A stretch of 64,000 bases of DNA, from contig NZ_CP089301.1 of the NCBI RefSeq assembly GCF_021227995.1, forward strand, positions 558,001 through 622,000, read 5' to 3'. The notes under the pieces were generated by a model. The model did no database searches, had not been told where the DNA came from, and saw only the letters and a program-made list of their open reading frames with translations. Position 1 is the first letter of the stretch; each line of letters starts with the position of its first letter. Of this stretch, positions 43,184-51,686 are shown one piece after another. The position numbers and the translations under genes are program-made. This stretch comes from Novosphingobium kaempferiae (GTDB lineage Bacteria; Pseudomonadota; Alphaproteobacteria; Sphingomonadales; Sphingomonadaceae).

Positions 43184-44260
43184 TCAGGCAGTGGGTTCAT
43201 GCATGGGACAGCCATTGGCCGTTGCCCTAAAATCGGCAGAGTGCTGATAGGCACCGCGCCGGGCACGGTTGACGCCTCCCAGCGGTCGATGCGCGGCAAG
43301 GCCCGTCCAGACCGAGAAGCGCATGGCCTCGTCGACTGCACGCACCCGTTCGGCATCCCAGCTGTCCTGACGCGGCACTCGCAAACGGGCAACTTCGATG
43401 AAGGGCGCGTCATCCTCTTTCCACTCGACCGAGGCATCTTCGATCGGCTGGCGATTGGCGTCGCGTCGCAATTGGACCTCGAACGCCCATTCGGCATCGA
43501 TACCGTCCATGTCGGTGCGCACGGCCTCGCGGATGGCGTTGGGATGGCCCTTCGTTCGAACTTTTCTGTCGGTCAGTATGGTAAGGTTTGCGCTGACGGG
43601 CCGCAGCCGGAATTTGGCCACATATTCGCCGTAGCGAAAGGGCGTGACGCTGAAGTAGGTTTCTCCCAGCGGATGCACCTGAGGTGCACCCCCAAGGCCT
43701 GCGAGCGCGGTGCTTTCCATGCCAACCGCGCCCAGCGTTGCATTCACCGCCTGCAGTATCTTGGACGCCAGAACCTTTGCTCCCTCTGCCCGGTCGGTCG
43801 TCTTGGCAAGCAGCTTGAGGCTTCCGGCAAACTTCTTCGCGTCGGGCGCGGTGAAGACCGGGCCGTTGACCATGATGAAATCCTGCGTGGATCCTTGCGC
43901 ACCGGGCAGGCGCTCGCCCTCTACACTCAAGACCTTGAGAGCCAGACCGCGCGGCAGTGCCACGGCATCGTCAAGGATATCGCCGGGGTTCGTCGAGATG
44001 CGCAAGTAGACACGATAGCTGCCCGGCGTTGCGAAGAGCCCCTGCGCCAGTTCGGGCGGTAGGGCCTCGGCCACGCTGAACGTACCTTCAAGTATGCCGT
44101 GCGCCTTGGCATGGACCGCGCGCACGGCGCGACCGTAATCTTCATAAGTAGTCTGAAGGATCTTGTCGAAAGAAGCATTGATCGAGGCAAGCGTTTCGCC
44201 CTCGTCATCCTGCAACGTTTCGATCTCGGGGGAATAAGGTAGCGGCGGCGAAAGCGTCAT
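43184..44260 (-). CDS. Catalase-family heme protein (y4iL/SrpA-like)
   Basis: A 358-residue member of the small catalase-like group. The distal His region is VHAKAHGILEGTFSV at about 55, and the heme-proximal Tyr lies in SVTPFRYGEYVAKFRLRP at about 210. FIMVNGPVFTAPD resembles the catalase central segment. It lacks a signal peptide. The family includes peroxidases and allene-oxide-synthase-like enzymes, so classical catalase activity is uncertain. ATG 44260 (MTLSPPLPYSPE) starts the conserved part. Upstream partner of the molybdoenzyme. Confidence 0.85.
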   Translation of the reverse strand: MTLSPPLPYSPEIETLQDDEGETLASINASFDKILQTTYEDYGRAVRAVHAKAHGILEGTFSVAEALPPELAQGLFATPGSYRVYLRISTNPGDILDDAVALPRGLALKVLSVEGERLPGAQGSTQDFIMVNGPVFTAPDAKKFAGSLKLLAKTTDRAEGAKVLASKILQAVNATLGAVGMESTALAGLGGAPQVHPLGETYFSVTPFRYGEYVAKFRLRPVSANLTILTDRKVRTKGHPNAIREAVRTDMDGIDAEWAFEVQLRRDANRQPIEDASVEWKEDDAPFIEVARLRVPRQDSWDAERVRAVDEAMRFSVWTGLAAHRPLGGVNRARRGAYQHSADFRATANGCPMHEPTA

Positions 44261-44625
44261 GGGGCACTGCTCCTGAGGCGAGGCACCTTGGCATCCGCCC
44301 AGCCCCGCTTGTGCAAAGGATAACAAGTTGGGCACGCTTAAGTGCCTGACTTTCAGGAAGCATGCTGTGGCAGGTTGCTGACTACCCGCTTTCCGACAGG
44401 CATTCGCGGATAGGTGCCCGTTCGGTGTCACGCTCTAACGGAAGGCAAGGCAGTAGCTTCCCCCGCCAGCTTCTCCGTCGACGGGAATGTCGGATTAGCC
44501 GGGTCGATCGAACGACACCCTTCTCTCGGCTGATCATGCGGGATGCCGACTTGGGCGCAATTCACGGAACTCATGCTTCCGCGCGTATTTAACGAGAGCG
44601 TCTCACAAATACGAAAGGAACGGGA
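44261..44625. other. Divergent promoter region
   Basis: About 365 bp between the catalase-like gene and the small 86-residue gene. No convincing gene within it. A GGAAC at 44566 lacks a proper -10 at the sigma-EcfG distance. AAAGGAACGGG just before 44626 is a ribosome binding site. Confidence 0.5.
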
Positions 44626-44886
44626 ATGATCCGCAAGCTCGCCCTTTTGGGCCTCGCCACATATGCCGGCAAAAAGATACTTGCTCGCTCGTCGCCCTCT
44701 GGCAAAGCAGTTTCGGTTGGTCATGCCCCGACTGACCTCGACCGCGTCCCTCTTCGTAACCATGCTGGTCGCGCCGATCCCCATTTTCGTCCGGATCCGC
44801 ATGGACCTGTGCCACCGGAGGATCTCGAAGGCCTCCGCCCGGTGACAGTCGAACCGTCGCGACAGCCTTTCGGCGTCGCAAGCTGA
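44626..44886 (+). CDS. Small hypothetical protein with N-terminal hydrophobic segment
   Basis: An 86-residue protein. A short hydrophobic N-terminus (MIRKLALLGLATYAGKKIL) may be a membrane anchor, and the rest is Pro/Asp/His-rich and probably disordered. The ATG follows AAAGGAACGGG. It is 15 nt upstream of the next small gene, suggesting a two-gene operon. Unrecognised. Confidence 0.7.
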   Translation: MIRKLALLGLATYAGKKILARSSPSGKAVSVGHAPTDLDRVPLRNHAGRADPHFRPDPHGPVPPEDLEGLRPVTVEPSRQPFGVAS

Positions 44887-44901
44887 GTGCGGAGCCGCAA
44901 C

Positions 44902-45189
44902 ATGCAGAACAGCATTGAAAAGAGCTACGCCACGCGGGCTGAAGCTGACCGGGCTGTCGAGCGCCTCGTCCAGCAGGTGGGCTTGTCCCGTAGCGACATA
45001 TTCGTAACTACGGCCAATGAGGACAACAGTGCAGGCAAGAAACCCGGTGGAGGAGATGCTCGCGCACAATTGGAAGACGAGCGCACTGACTCCCCGCTCG
45101 CGGGCGAGATAACGATCTCGGTCGACATCAATGATGCCGACAAGGATCAGGCGATCCGCGAGGCACTCGGCAATGTCTCCGACAGTTGA
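44902..45189 (+). CDS. Small hypothetical protein
   Basis: A 95-residue hydrophilic protein beginning MQNSIEKSYATRAEADRAVE, with LSRSDIFVTTANEDN in the middle and a beta strand GEITISVDIND near the end. The arrangement of helix, strand, disordered loop and strand looks like a small ferredoxin-like fold. GGAG stands upstream of the ATG. Family not named here. Confidence 0.7.
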   Translation: MQNSIEKSYATRAEADRAVERLVQQVGLSRSDIFVTTANEDNSAGKKPGGGDARAQLEDERTDSPLAGEITISVDINDADKDQAIREALGNVSDS

Positions 45190-45556
45190 TCCGTGATCGC
45201 TTTTCACGTCAGCCGGACGTCGCTATCGGTGCCTTGTTGGCGCCGTAAATCCCTTCTACCTGATGATGCGCGTGCTGAGCTCGGCCCCCCACGCGCATCC
45301 CTCAATCGCCGCCATAGGTAGTTCCGACGTCGATACACCCCCTCAGACTTGCGGTTTAAACGCGAGCGATTTTCCCGGGAACCCTTCGGTCCTTGAGGAA
45401 TTGTTGGGGCAAAGCAAAAAAGCCAAAAGCATGCGATCCTCTAGCCCGACTGCGCTTCCACCACTCACCGCCGGTCGGGCTGACCTTCTCCACATATCAT
45501 CGCTCGGACCGTCATCACGGCACACGTCTGGTCTTGGACGGCTCCCATTTCGCAGA

Positions 45557-45739
45557 TCAATCGTTCGGCGGGTTGGAGGGACGGAACCCCATTTCCTGCA
45601 GAACACACACAAGTTCGTCCGCGTCTTTTCGAATACGAGCCTCCCACTCCGAGTGTTGCAAGTAACCTAATGCAGATCGCTGGAATGATGCCGCAGCTCG
45701 AGCGGCATCGCGCAGGATTTTTGGTGAGTGCGACGACAA
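45557..45739 (-). CDS. Possible small protein
   Basis: A 60-residue frame (MSSHSPKILRDAARAAASFQ at the start) with normal composition for a helical protein. It uses TTG with GGAG about 10 nt upstream. Not recognised and easily a chance frame. Confidence 0.35.
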   Translation of the reverse strand: MSSHSPKILRDAARAAASFQRSALGYLQHSEWEARIRKDADELVCVLQEMGFRPSNPPND

Positions 45740-46427
45740 CTTATGTACTCCGGTTACCCTCGCGGGTCTGACAGCGAAGCTTAGTTAGGAACAAAAGCCG
45801 AAACAGCCATTGATCTATGTTGGGATGGGTTCGGCGCTGGCGACGAGTCACCGTCATGTTGCGACCGGCGCCGGTACCGAACGGTTTGGAGCGCGGGTCG
45901 GCGGGACGGCTCGGTTCGATGAGGCATTCGCCAAGAACCGATGGGCGCGGGTTTCTTCAAACGTGCAAGCCGCGCGAGGCTCCCTTAAGCTGATCGTCAT
46001 CCAGAGGTCGCCGCGCTAAGCGGCGCGAGACAGCAACAAAGCGAGCCAGTCCGAAGATTTACCCCTTCGACTATGGCCTTACGACTGTATCTTCACGTGA
46101 TCGCTGGGCATGGCCGGCCCGGCAAGTCGGTTCCGCTCATCACTGACATCGGTCGGCTTGAGACGCGAGACGTCTACGATCGCTCTTGGACCCCTTGTTA
46201 CTGCACCAAAGCTGGGACCCGCCACAATCGCTTTCCTCCCCAGAAAGCATGACGCCCCATACCCAGGTCTCGCGGTTAGTCGCGATCCCCTTCAACAGCC
46301 TGCTCTCATCTATGAATGATCGTTTCAATCCTCAGTCGGGCGCAGTGGCCCGTCAACTCGGCACTATCGAAATGCCTGCGTCATATCCAACGCTAACATC
46401 AGGACATTGATTCGCCAGGAGACGCCG
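45740..46427. other. Long gap without a convincing gene
   Basis: About 690 bp. Open frames at 45810-46019 and 46110-46319 have no ribosome binding site or recognisable sequence. The end carries AGGAGA, the binding site of the next small gene. Confidence 0.45.
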
Positions 46428-46598
46428 GTGAAGCTTGCTGCTGAACGACTGCTGCGCAGAGCAAAGAAAGAAGCCCGAAAGGCCGAGGATGCGCTCCGGC
46501 GCGGCAGGTGCCTCACTGCAGTGTACGCGCACCGCGAGAAAGCCGTAATGTATCAAGCGAAAGCGCTCCTCATGTATCATGGCGAGACTTGCCCATAG
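46428..46598 (+). CDS. Small basic helical protein
   Basis: A 56-residue Lys/Arg/Ala-rich protein beginning M(V)KLAAERLLRRAKKEARKA, with a likely amphipathic helix throughout. GTG 46428 is chosen because AGGAGA stands 6 nt upstream; a TTG 21 nt earlier is worse placed. Unrecognised. Confidence 0.55.
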   Translation: MKLAAERLLRRAKKEARKAEDALRRGRCLTAVYAHREKAVMYQAKALLMYHGETCP

Positions 46599-47063
46599 GA
46601 AGGGGCGCCACTGCCGAGCCGCTTCAAGCTCGTAATTTCACACCACAATCCAACCCCACCGTTTTTTGGTCCAGCAGCCTTTCCTCATCGCGAATTCGGT
46701 CGGGATAGTGCGCTCGCCGAATTGGCGAAGACGGCCATCCGACTGCAGACCTTCCGGGTCCCGGTGAATGCGCGAAGCGCACACCGAGACCCGTTATCAC
46801 CCGGCCTCTATGTAACAATATCCCGCGCCTGTACGTAGCTGCCACCCGGCCGTGCTCATAATATTCTCGTCACAGCACCAAAGATAAGGTCGGCACGTCA
46901 ACCAAAAAAGCCGCAAGGCGCTCAGCTCATGGGAGGCACACGAGACAGCAAGAGGCGAGTAGAGCAAGCCGCATCCTGTCTTTCGTCTGGGTCTGCTCGT
47001 CTTATCGGCACCTCTATTCAGATGAACGGGGGAGCGGCAGGGGCGCAGCGGATTTATCCGTAT
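46599..47063. other. Gap containing a long hairpin at 46755-46793
   Basis: No gene accepted. CGGGTCCCGGTG (46755-46766) pairs with CACCGAGACCCG (46782-46793) at 11 of 12 positions, and GCGC-GAA-GCGC closes the loop. No T-run follows directly, so it is not a classical terminator. Confidence 0.55.
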
Positions 47064-47411
47064 ATGCCAAATTCAACCATGCCACCACCCGTGCTTCTCC
47101 TGGCAGCGCAGCCAGAGGAAACGAACGCCTTAAGAGCGCAGCTTGAACGTGAAGGCCATACCGTCCAGCATTTCAGAACGGCGTGGGACGCCCTAGCCAT
47201 GTTCGGCACCGCGTTCCCGGAAATGGCGTTCATCGGAACGACACCGCGCACCCCTTGCCTCGATCTCCTGATCGAGGATCTGGAGCGGTACGGCATCCCG
47301 GTTTCGTACGTCAATGCAAGGTCGCCTGAGAAATGGAGGCCCGCGTCCATCCGACATCCACGCACCTCGTCGGCACGCCACGGCCTTGATCCACCCCGGT
47401 CTCGAACATGA
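47064..47411 (+). CDS. Degenerate receiver-like small protein
   Basis: A 115-residue protein resembling the first half of a response-regulator receiver: VLLLAAQPEETNALRAQLER at the N-terminus, a helix with HFRTAWDALAMF, and a strand MAFIGTTPRT where the phosphoacceptor Asp would be expected but is not found. The last about 25 residues are Arg/Pro/Ser-rich and look out of frame. It may be a remnant. Start ATG 47064, or ATG 47079, uncertain. Confidence 0.5.
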   Translation: MPNSTMPPPVLLLAAQPEETNALRAQLEREGHTVQHFRTAWDALAMFGTAFPEMAFIGTTPRTPCLDLLIEDLERYGIPVSYVNARSPEKWRPASIRHPRTSSARHGLDPPRSRT

Positions 47412-47474
47412 GCGCATCCGCTCGTCATGACTTCAGAACACCCACGAACCGCAATAAAATTGAGGAATGCACCG

Positions 47475-48395
47475 ATGCTGGCCTTTGCCGCCCAATCCGA
47501 TCGGTCGATAGATTTTTACTTTTCCGACGACTTTCAGCAATCGCTGGCTGTCTGGAATCGGAAAAGACTCGCACCGCAGTTTCCCGGCCAAAACTGGCGC
47601 GAAGAGCTCCAAAACGACGCGCGGATGCAGATGCTCGAAGGGGACTTCATCGAGCACATGAGGGGGCTCGTCCAAAAGCAGGCAATGGAAGCACCCACTG
47701 ATCCGGCCGCGTTTGTCGAATGGTTCGAGAACCTCGCGGAAACCGGACCAGGGCAGAACGACCCCTTATTCCCGTGGCTCGCCGAGGCGGCCTCCCGTGA
47801 CGATTTGAGGTGGTTCTTCGAGCAGGAGGCTGCGGGCGAAGCTGGTTTCGACGACTTGGTGGCGATGACGCAGATCAAGCTCCCCGATCAGGCGAAGATG
47901 GAACTGGCCCGCAATTACTGGGACGAGATGGGCTGTGGCAATCCCAAGGGAATGCACGGCCCCATGCTGCACGTTGTGGCTGAAGCGCTGGATGTCGCAC
48001 CCTCGATACAATCCACGGTGCCGGAAAGCCTTGCGCTTGCGAACGCGATGACAGCTATGGCCACCTCACGACGCTATGCGTGGCATTCCGTCGGTGCGCT
48101 GGGGGTGATCGAACTGACAGCTCCGGGCCGTTCCGCGCTAGTGGCAAAGGGCCTGCGGCGGATTGGCCTGTCAAATCGAGAGCGGCGATACTTCGATCTC
48201 CACGCAGTTCTTGATGTCAAGCATAGCCAGACCTGGAATCAAGAGGCGCTGCGACCGCTCATATCCGAAGATGGCAACCGCGCAGCGGCGATCGCGGAAG
48301 GCGCGCTGATCCGGCTTCTGTGTGGCAAGATGTGCTTCGAGCGGTACCGCGCCAAACTTTGGGCAAACGGAACTGATCGCAGCTTGGCAGCCTGA
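47475..48395 (+). CDS. Iron-containing redox enzyme family protein (heme-oxygenase-like fold)
   Basis: A 306-residue all-helical protein of the Haem_oxygenas_2 group, which includes di-iron oxidases. His, Glu and Asp residues typical of the ligand helices occur at FIEHMRGLV, FFEQEAAGEAGFDDL and HAVLDVKHSQTWNQEA. The ATG at 47475 follows GAGGAATGCACCG; an upstream ATG at 47427 lacks a binding site. It is the first gene of a tight run with a histidine phosphatase (13 nt) and an NAD(P)HX dehydratase. Substrate unknown. Confidence 0.85.
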   Translation: MLAFAAQSDRSIDFYFSDDFQQSLAVWNRKRLAPQFPGQNWREELQNDARMQMLEGDFIEHMRGLVQKQAMEAPTDPAAFVEWFENLAETGPGQNDPLFPWLAEAASRDDLRWFFEQEAAGEAGFDDLVAMTQIKLPDQAKMELARNYWDEMGCGNPKGMHGPMLHVVAEALDVAPSIQSTVPESLALANAMTAMATSRRYAWHSVGALGVIELTAPGRSALVAKGLRRIGLSNRERRYFDLHAVLDVKHSQTWNQEALRPLISEDGNRAAAIAEGALIRLLCGKMCFERYRAKLWANGTDRSLAA

Positions 48396-48408
48396 GGAGC
48401 CTGACCCC

Positions 48409-49179
48409 ATGGCACGTATGCCAGCATCACACCGGTGGCCGAGAACCTTATGGCTGGTACGTCATGGCCAGAGCGCCGGTAACGTGGCGCGCGATGAGGC
48501 TCATGCACAGGGACATGCCCGTATCGCGCTCGAGCATCGCGACGTCGATATGCCTTTATCGAGATTGGGCGAAGAGCAGGCCCGTGCGCTGGGCCACTGG
48601 TTCGCGGACGGACATGAAGGTCAGCGGCCGGAAGTTATACTGTCCAGTCCCTATCTTCGCGCGGTCCAGTCGGCTGCACTTTTCCGCGAGGCGGGCGGAT
48701 GTTCGGCAGACCTGCGCATTTGCCTGGACGAGCGACTTCGCGAGAAGGAGTTCGGTATCCTTGACGGGTTGACGAGCGCCGGAATTCGCGAGCTCCAGCC
48801 CGAGCAGGCTCATTTTCGGCAAGTTCTCGGAAAATTCTATCATCGCCCGCCGGGCGGAGAAAGCTGGGTGGATGTCGTTTTCCGCCTGCGCGCGCTAATG
48901 GATACCGTATCCTTGCACTACGCAGGCAAGCGCGTGATGATCGTAGCGCACCAGGTCGTGGTGTTATGCATGCGCTATGTCCTGGAGAATTTGTCCGAAG
49001 CGGAAATACTGGAGATCGACGCGCTTGGCGATGTCGCCAATTGCAGCATCACCCAGTACAACCTGGAGCCGGCGGATGACCACCTCACCCTGCAGCGATA
49101 CAATGTCACAGCGCCTCTCAAGCGCGAAGGTACGGCAACAACGCGGGCGCCTGACTCCATAGTTGCTGCGCGTGGCTGA
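48409..49179 (+). CDS. Histidine phosphatase family protein
   Basis: A 256-residue phosphoglycerate-mutase-like phosphatase. The catalytic LVRHGQSAGNVARDE at about 15-30 and the downstream acidic/His motif VMIVAHQVVVLCMRYV are intact, as are RLGEEQARALG and SSPYLRAVQSA. The ATG follows GAGGAGCC. The end overlaps the next gene by 8 nt. Possible substrates include phosphosugars and nucleotides; linkage to NAD(P)HX repair is inferred from coupling. Confidence 0.92.
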   Translation: MARMPASHRWPRTLWLVRHGQSAGNVARDEAHAQGHARIALEHRDVDMPLSRLGEEQARALGHWFADGHEGQRPEVILSSPYLRAVQSAALFREAGGCSADLRICLDERLREKEFGILDGLTSAGIRELQPEQAHFRQVLGKFYHRPPGGESWVDVVFRLRALMDTVSLHYAGKRVMIVAHQVVVLCMRYVLENLSEAEILEIDALGDVANCSITQYNLEPADDHLTLQRYNVTAPLKREGTATTRAPDSIVAARG

Positions 49180-50089
49180 CAAGGGGACGCCCGTTTCCCC
49201 GCCGGTCGTAGCGCCGCTGGATCGTGCTACTCTGCGCGATCACCCGTTGCCGATGCCTTCGGGCGAGGTCGACAAGAATTCCCGAGGCAGGGTAACGGTC
49301 ATTGGTGGATGTCTCGAGGTACCAGGCGGCGTGCGTCTCACCGCGGAGGCCGCCTTGCGTTCGGGCGCCGGCAAGGTCAGGATCGCGACTGTCGCGCCGA
49401 TTGCCCATATGATCGGCACGCTCTTTCCGGAAGCGGCCATTACCGCCCTTCCCGCCAGCGCGTCAGGGGAAATCGCCGCTTCTGCGTCCGAAATCTCACC
49501 GCTCGTGGGCAAGTGCGATGCAATCGTGGTCGGTCCAGCCATGTCGTGCCGGCATCACGCGTCGCGCCTTGTCGATACGCTCCTCGACAGCATTACGCTC
49601 GACCATAGGGTTGTGATCGATGCTGCCGCGCTCATGTCGCTTTCGCAGCACGCGGACCGGCTGAAAAAACGCACGCGCCCTGCCCTCTTGACCCCTCATC
49701 CCGGCGAGATCGCCGCAATGCTCGACATTGACGGGGCAGATCTTGCATCGGACGCAGTTTCGATCGCCATGCTCGCCGCCCGGCGGTTCAATGCCGTTGT
49801 CGTACTCAAAGGTTCCTGCACGACCATCGCCAATCCCTCAGGGGCAATCTACGGCTTCAATGGAGGCACGACCGGGCTGGCGACCAGCGGATCGGGCGAT
49901 GTGCTTGCCGGCATAGCAGGAGGGTTGCTTGCCCGCGGTTGCGAGCCGCTGGACGCAGCGCTGTGGGCGGTTTGGCTCCATGGCGAGGCCGGACGCCGGT
50001 GTGCCGAAACAATAGCGCCCCTCGGCTTCCTTGCCAGCGACCTGCTTCCGCTCATTCCCGGTCTGATGCATTCAGCGGGGCAATCCTGA
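49172..50089 (+). CDS. ADP/ATP-dependent NAD(P)H-hydrate dehydratase
   Basis: Repairs hydrated NADH or NADPH (NADHX/NADPHX), a damage product formed by heat, acid or side reactions. The 305-residue ribokinase-fold protein has GRVTVIGGCLEVPGGVRLTA (about 40-60), LTPHPGEIAAML, VLKGS, and the signature GLATSGSGDVLAGIAGGLLA. The N-terminal epimerase domain (NnrE) found in the bifunctional form is absent, and no separate epimerase gene is near. GTG 49172 overlaps the phosphatase stop. Confidence 0.92.
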   Translation: MADKGTPVSPPVVAPLDRATLRDHPLPMPSGEVDKNSRGRVTVIGGCLEVPGGVRLTAEAALRSGAGKVRIATVAPIAHMIGTLFPEAAITALPASASGEIAASASEISPLVGKCDAIVVGPAMSCRHHASRLVDTLLDSITLDHRVVIDAAALMSLSQHADRLKKRTRPALLTPHPGEIAAMLDIDGADLASDAVSIAMLAARRFNAVVVLKGSCTTIANPSGAIYGFNGGTTGLATSGSGDVLAGIAGGLLARGCEPLDAALWAVWLHGEAGRRCAETIAPLGFLASDLLPLIPGLMHSAGQS

Positions 50090-50118
50090 CAGCCCGTCAA
50101 GCCACCCTTCGGTCGACG

Positions 50119-50865
50119 TCACCCCCTGTCGGAGCGTTTGAACGAAATGTCAAAGAACCGCAGCATCGCGGCCCATGAGCTCTCATCCGCTTCGGCGTGA
50201 TATCCCATTGTCGGATCGCCAAGTGCATCAACGGAGCTGTTAGTGAAGCTATGGAGGGCGCGGCCATAGATACTCAGCTGCCAGTCCGCTGCTGCCAGGG
50301 CCATTTCTGCCTGAAATGCCGCGATATGGTCGGGCGGCACGAGCGGATCGAGCCCTCCCGTGAACACCGCGATCCGCGCTTTTAGCGTGTCGCGCGACGC
50401 AGGGCGAGAAGTGTTCAACAGGCCGTGAAAGCTTGCAACCGCGCGAACCGGGACGCCGCTACGAGCGAGCTCAAGGACACAGAACCCGCCGAAGCAATAC
50501 CCAAGCCCGACGATGTCTTCAGGCTCCAGTCCCGAAATGTCGCTGAGCGCGGCGAGCGCGGCTTGGACTCGACTGCGCAGCCTATCGGGCTCGGCCCGGA
50601 AGCGCTTGAGAGCCTCCGGGATCGCTTCACCTTCCAGGACCGCTCCCCCGCCGTGCATGTCTGCTACAAAGGCGAAGTAGCCCAGCTCTGCAAGCTTGCG
50701 GGCATGATGCCGAACATTGCCACCGATGCCATCGGCTTCATGGACAATCAGGGCTGCGCGACCATTGCCTGCGCCGATGGGAGGGTAAATCTCGCCATGA
50801 AGAGTGACATCGCCGTCGTTGTAAACGTGGAGTTGGCCTACCTGGCCGCTGCGCGGATCACACAC
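50119..50865 (-). CDS. Dienelactone hydrolase family protein
   Basis: A 248-residue alpha/beta hydrolase. The nucleophile is Cys in GLGYCFGGFCVLE, the Asp is in VFTGGLDPLVPP, and the His is in GRALHSFTN; this Cys-Asp-His triad is typical of dienelactone hydrolases. An N-terminal strand (VTLHGEIYPPI) precedes the fold. GTG 50865 is chosen because AAGGA lies 9 nt upstream and in-frame codons further up would encode an atypical tail. It converges with the dehydratase gene. Confidence 0.9.
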   Translation of the reverse strand: MCDPRSGQVGQLHVYNDGDVTLHGEIYPPIGAGNGRAALIVHEADGIGGNVRHHARKLAELGYFAFVADMHGGGAVLEGEAIPEALKRFRAEPDRLRSRVQAALAALSDISGLEPEDIVGLGYCFGGFCVLELARSGVPVRAVASFHGLLNTSRPASRDTLKARIAVFTGGLDPLVPPDHIAAFQAEMALAAADWQLSIYGRALHSFTNSSVDALGDPTMGYHAEADESSWAAMLRFFDISFKRSDRG

Positions 50866-51475
50866 TATCGCATTTCCTTTTCGAACCTTTGCTCTTGAAC
50901 AGCCGAGCGTGGTCGAGGTTCGCAGCAATCGCGCACGATCACGGTACGCCGTGCCCGGCGCACCACGGTAGTCCCAAGCCGGAGCATCGTCCGATCACCA
51001 AAAAAACGATGCGCTTTCCAGTAACCCGCGCTACCCAATCGACCTCAATACACAGCGATTTTTTCTCACGCTGTTCAGGCGACTTTTCCCGGCGAAGCGT
51101 GGGGCTGTACGGTTCGATGCGCTCCAGGAGCCGGAGCCACGGAGAAGTTTCTTGCCGAGACCCCACCCGGGTAGCCTGCATTGTTATGAGTGCACGGGAT
51201 CGGGGCAGACCGGCGTTCCCGGGCGTCTACGGCCGCTACCGAGAGATAAAACCGGGCGAAGTAATTGGCCGCAGTCAATCCTGCCAGCCTCACATCAAGG
51301 ATCAGGCAGAAGAAGAAACGAACCATGGCGCTAGAAAGGCATGGCGGTGACCGCAAATTCCCCTTGGAGGAAACTCGACCAACGACCGGGTTCTCGCCGG
51401 CAATCGGAACCTGGATGACGGCAACCGCGCGGGGAACCCGGCCGAGCTCGAGCGGGTTGGCATCAGAGGGAAAAA
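50866..51475. other. Long gap without a convincing gene
   Basis: About 610 bp. Open frames here are Arg/Pro/Ser-rich shadows without binding sites. The end includes a possible sigma-EcfG-type promoter at 51433 for the broken DUF3606 gene. Confidence 0.45.
51433..51458 (+). promoter_or_regulatory. Possible EcfG-type promoter
   Basis: GGAAC at 51433-51437, 17-bp spacer, then GGTT at 51455. The alphaproteobacterial stress sigma factor EcfG prefers GGAAC, 16-17 bp and CGTT, so one -10 base differs. It lies about 20 bp before the DUF3606 remnant. Confidence 0.25.
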
Positions 51476-51624
51476 ATGAAAGGCAAAAACATGGGAGATG
51501 AGGTGCGGCGGACCGGCGCCGCGTCGCGAGCGGTGCAGACTACGAGATCGACTACTTCGCCCAAGCGCTCGGCAACGATCGCGCGAAGCTGGATGCAATG
51601 GCGGTCCGGATCGCAAGAGCATAG
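51476..51624 (+). pseudogene. Frameshifted DUF3606-type small protein gene
   Basis: ATG 51476 follows GAGGG and opens MKGKNMGDEVRR. The coding frame then shifts by one base near 51500, and the recognisable part GAADRRRVASGADYEIDYFA lies in another frame, ending ALGNDRAKLDAM and TAG at 51622. The pattern DRRRV, then DYEIDYF, then GNDRAKLDA is that of DUF3606 proteins of this group, but the HTH-like stretch normally between DYF and GND appears deleted. Adding one base near 51500 would restore a continuous frame. Confidence 0.5.
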
Positions 51625-51686
51625 GGTCGGGGCTGACTGATGAGGTCGGCCTTAACTTGCAGGTCATCATCCCCAGAGACCATGAG

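Noticed and set aside
42620..44062. A 480-codon plus-strand frame opposite the molybdoenzyme/catalase pair
   Set aside because: Covers parts of two real genes on the other strand, with no ribosome binding site.
44566..44590. GGAAC before the 86-residue gene as an EcfG promoter
   Set aside because: At 16-17 bp spacing the -10 reads ATTT/TTTA, not CGTT-like.
45343..45612. An 89-codon minus-strand frame
   Set aside because: Overlaps another candidate, no binding site, Arg/Pro/Ser-rich.
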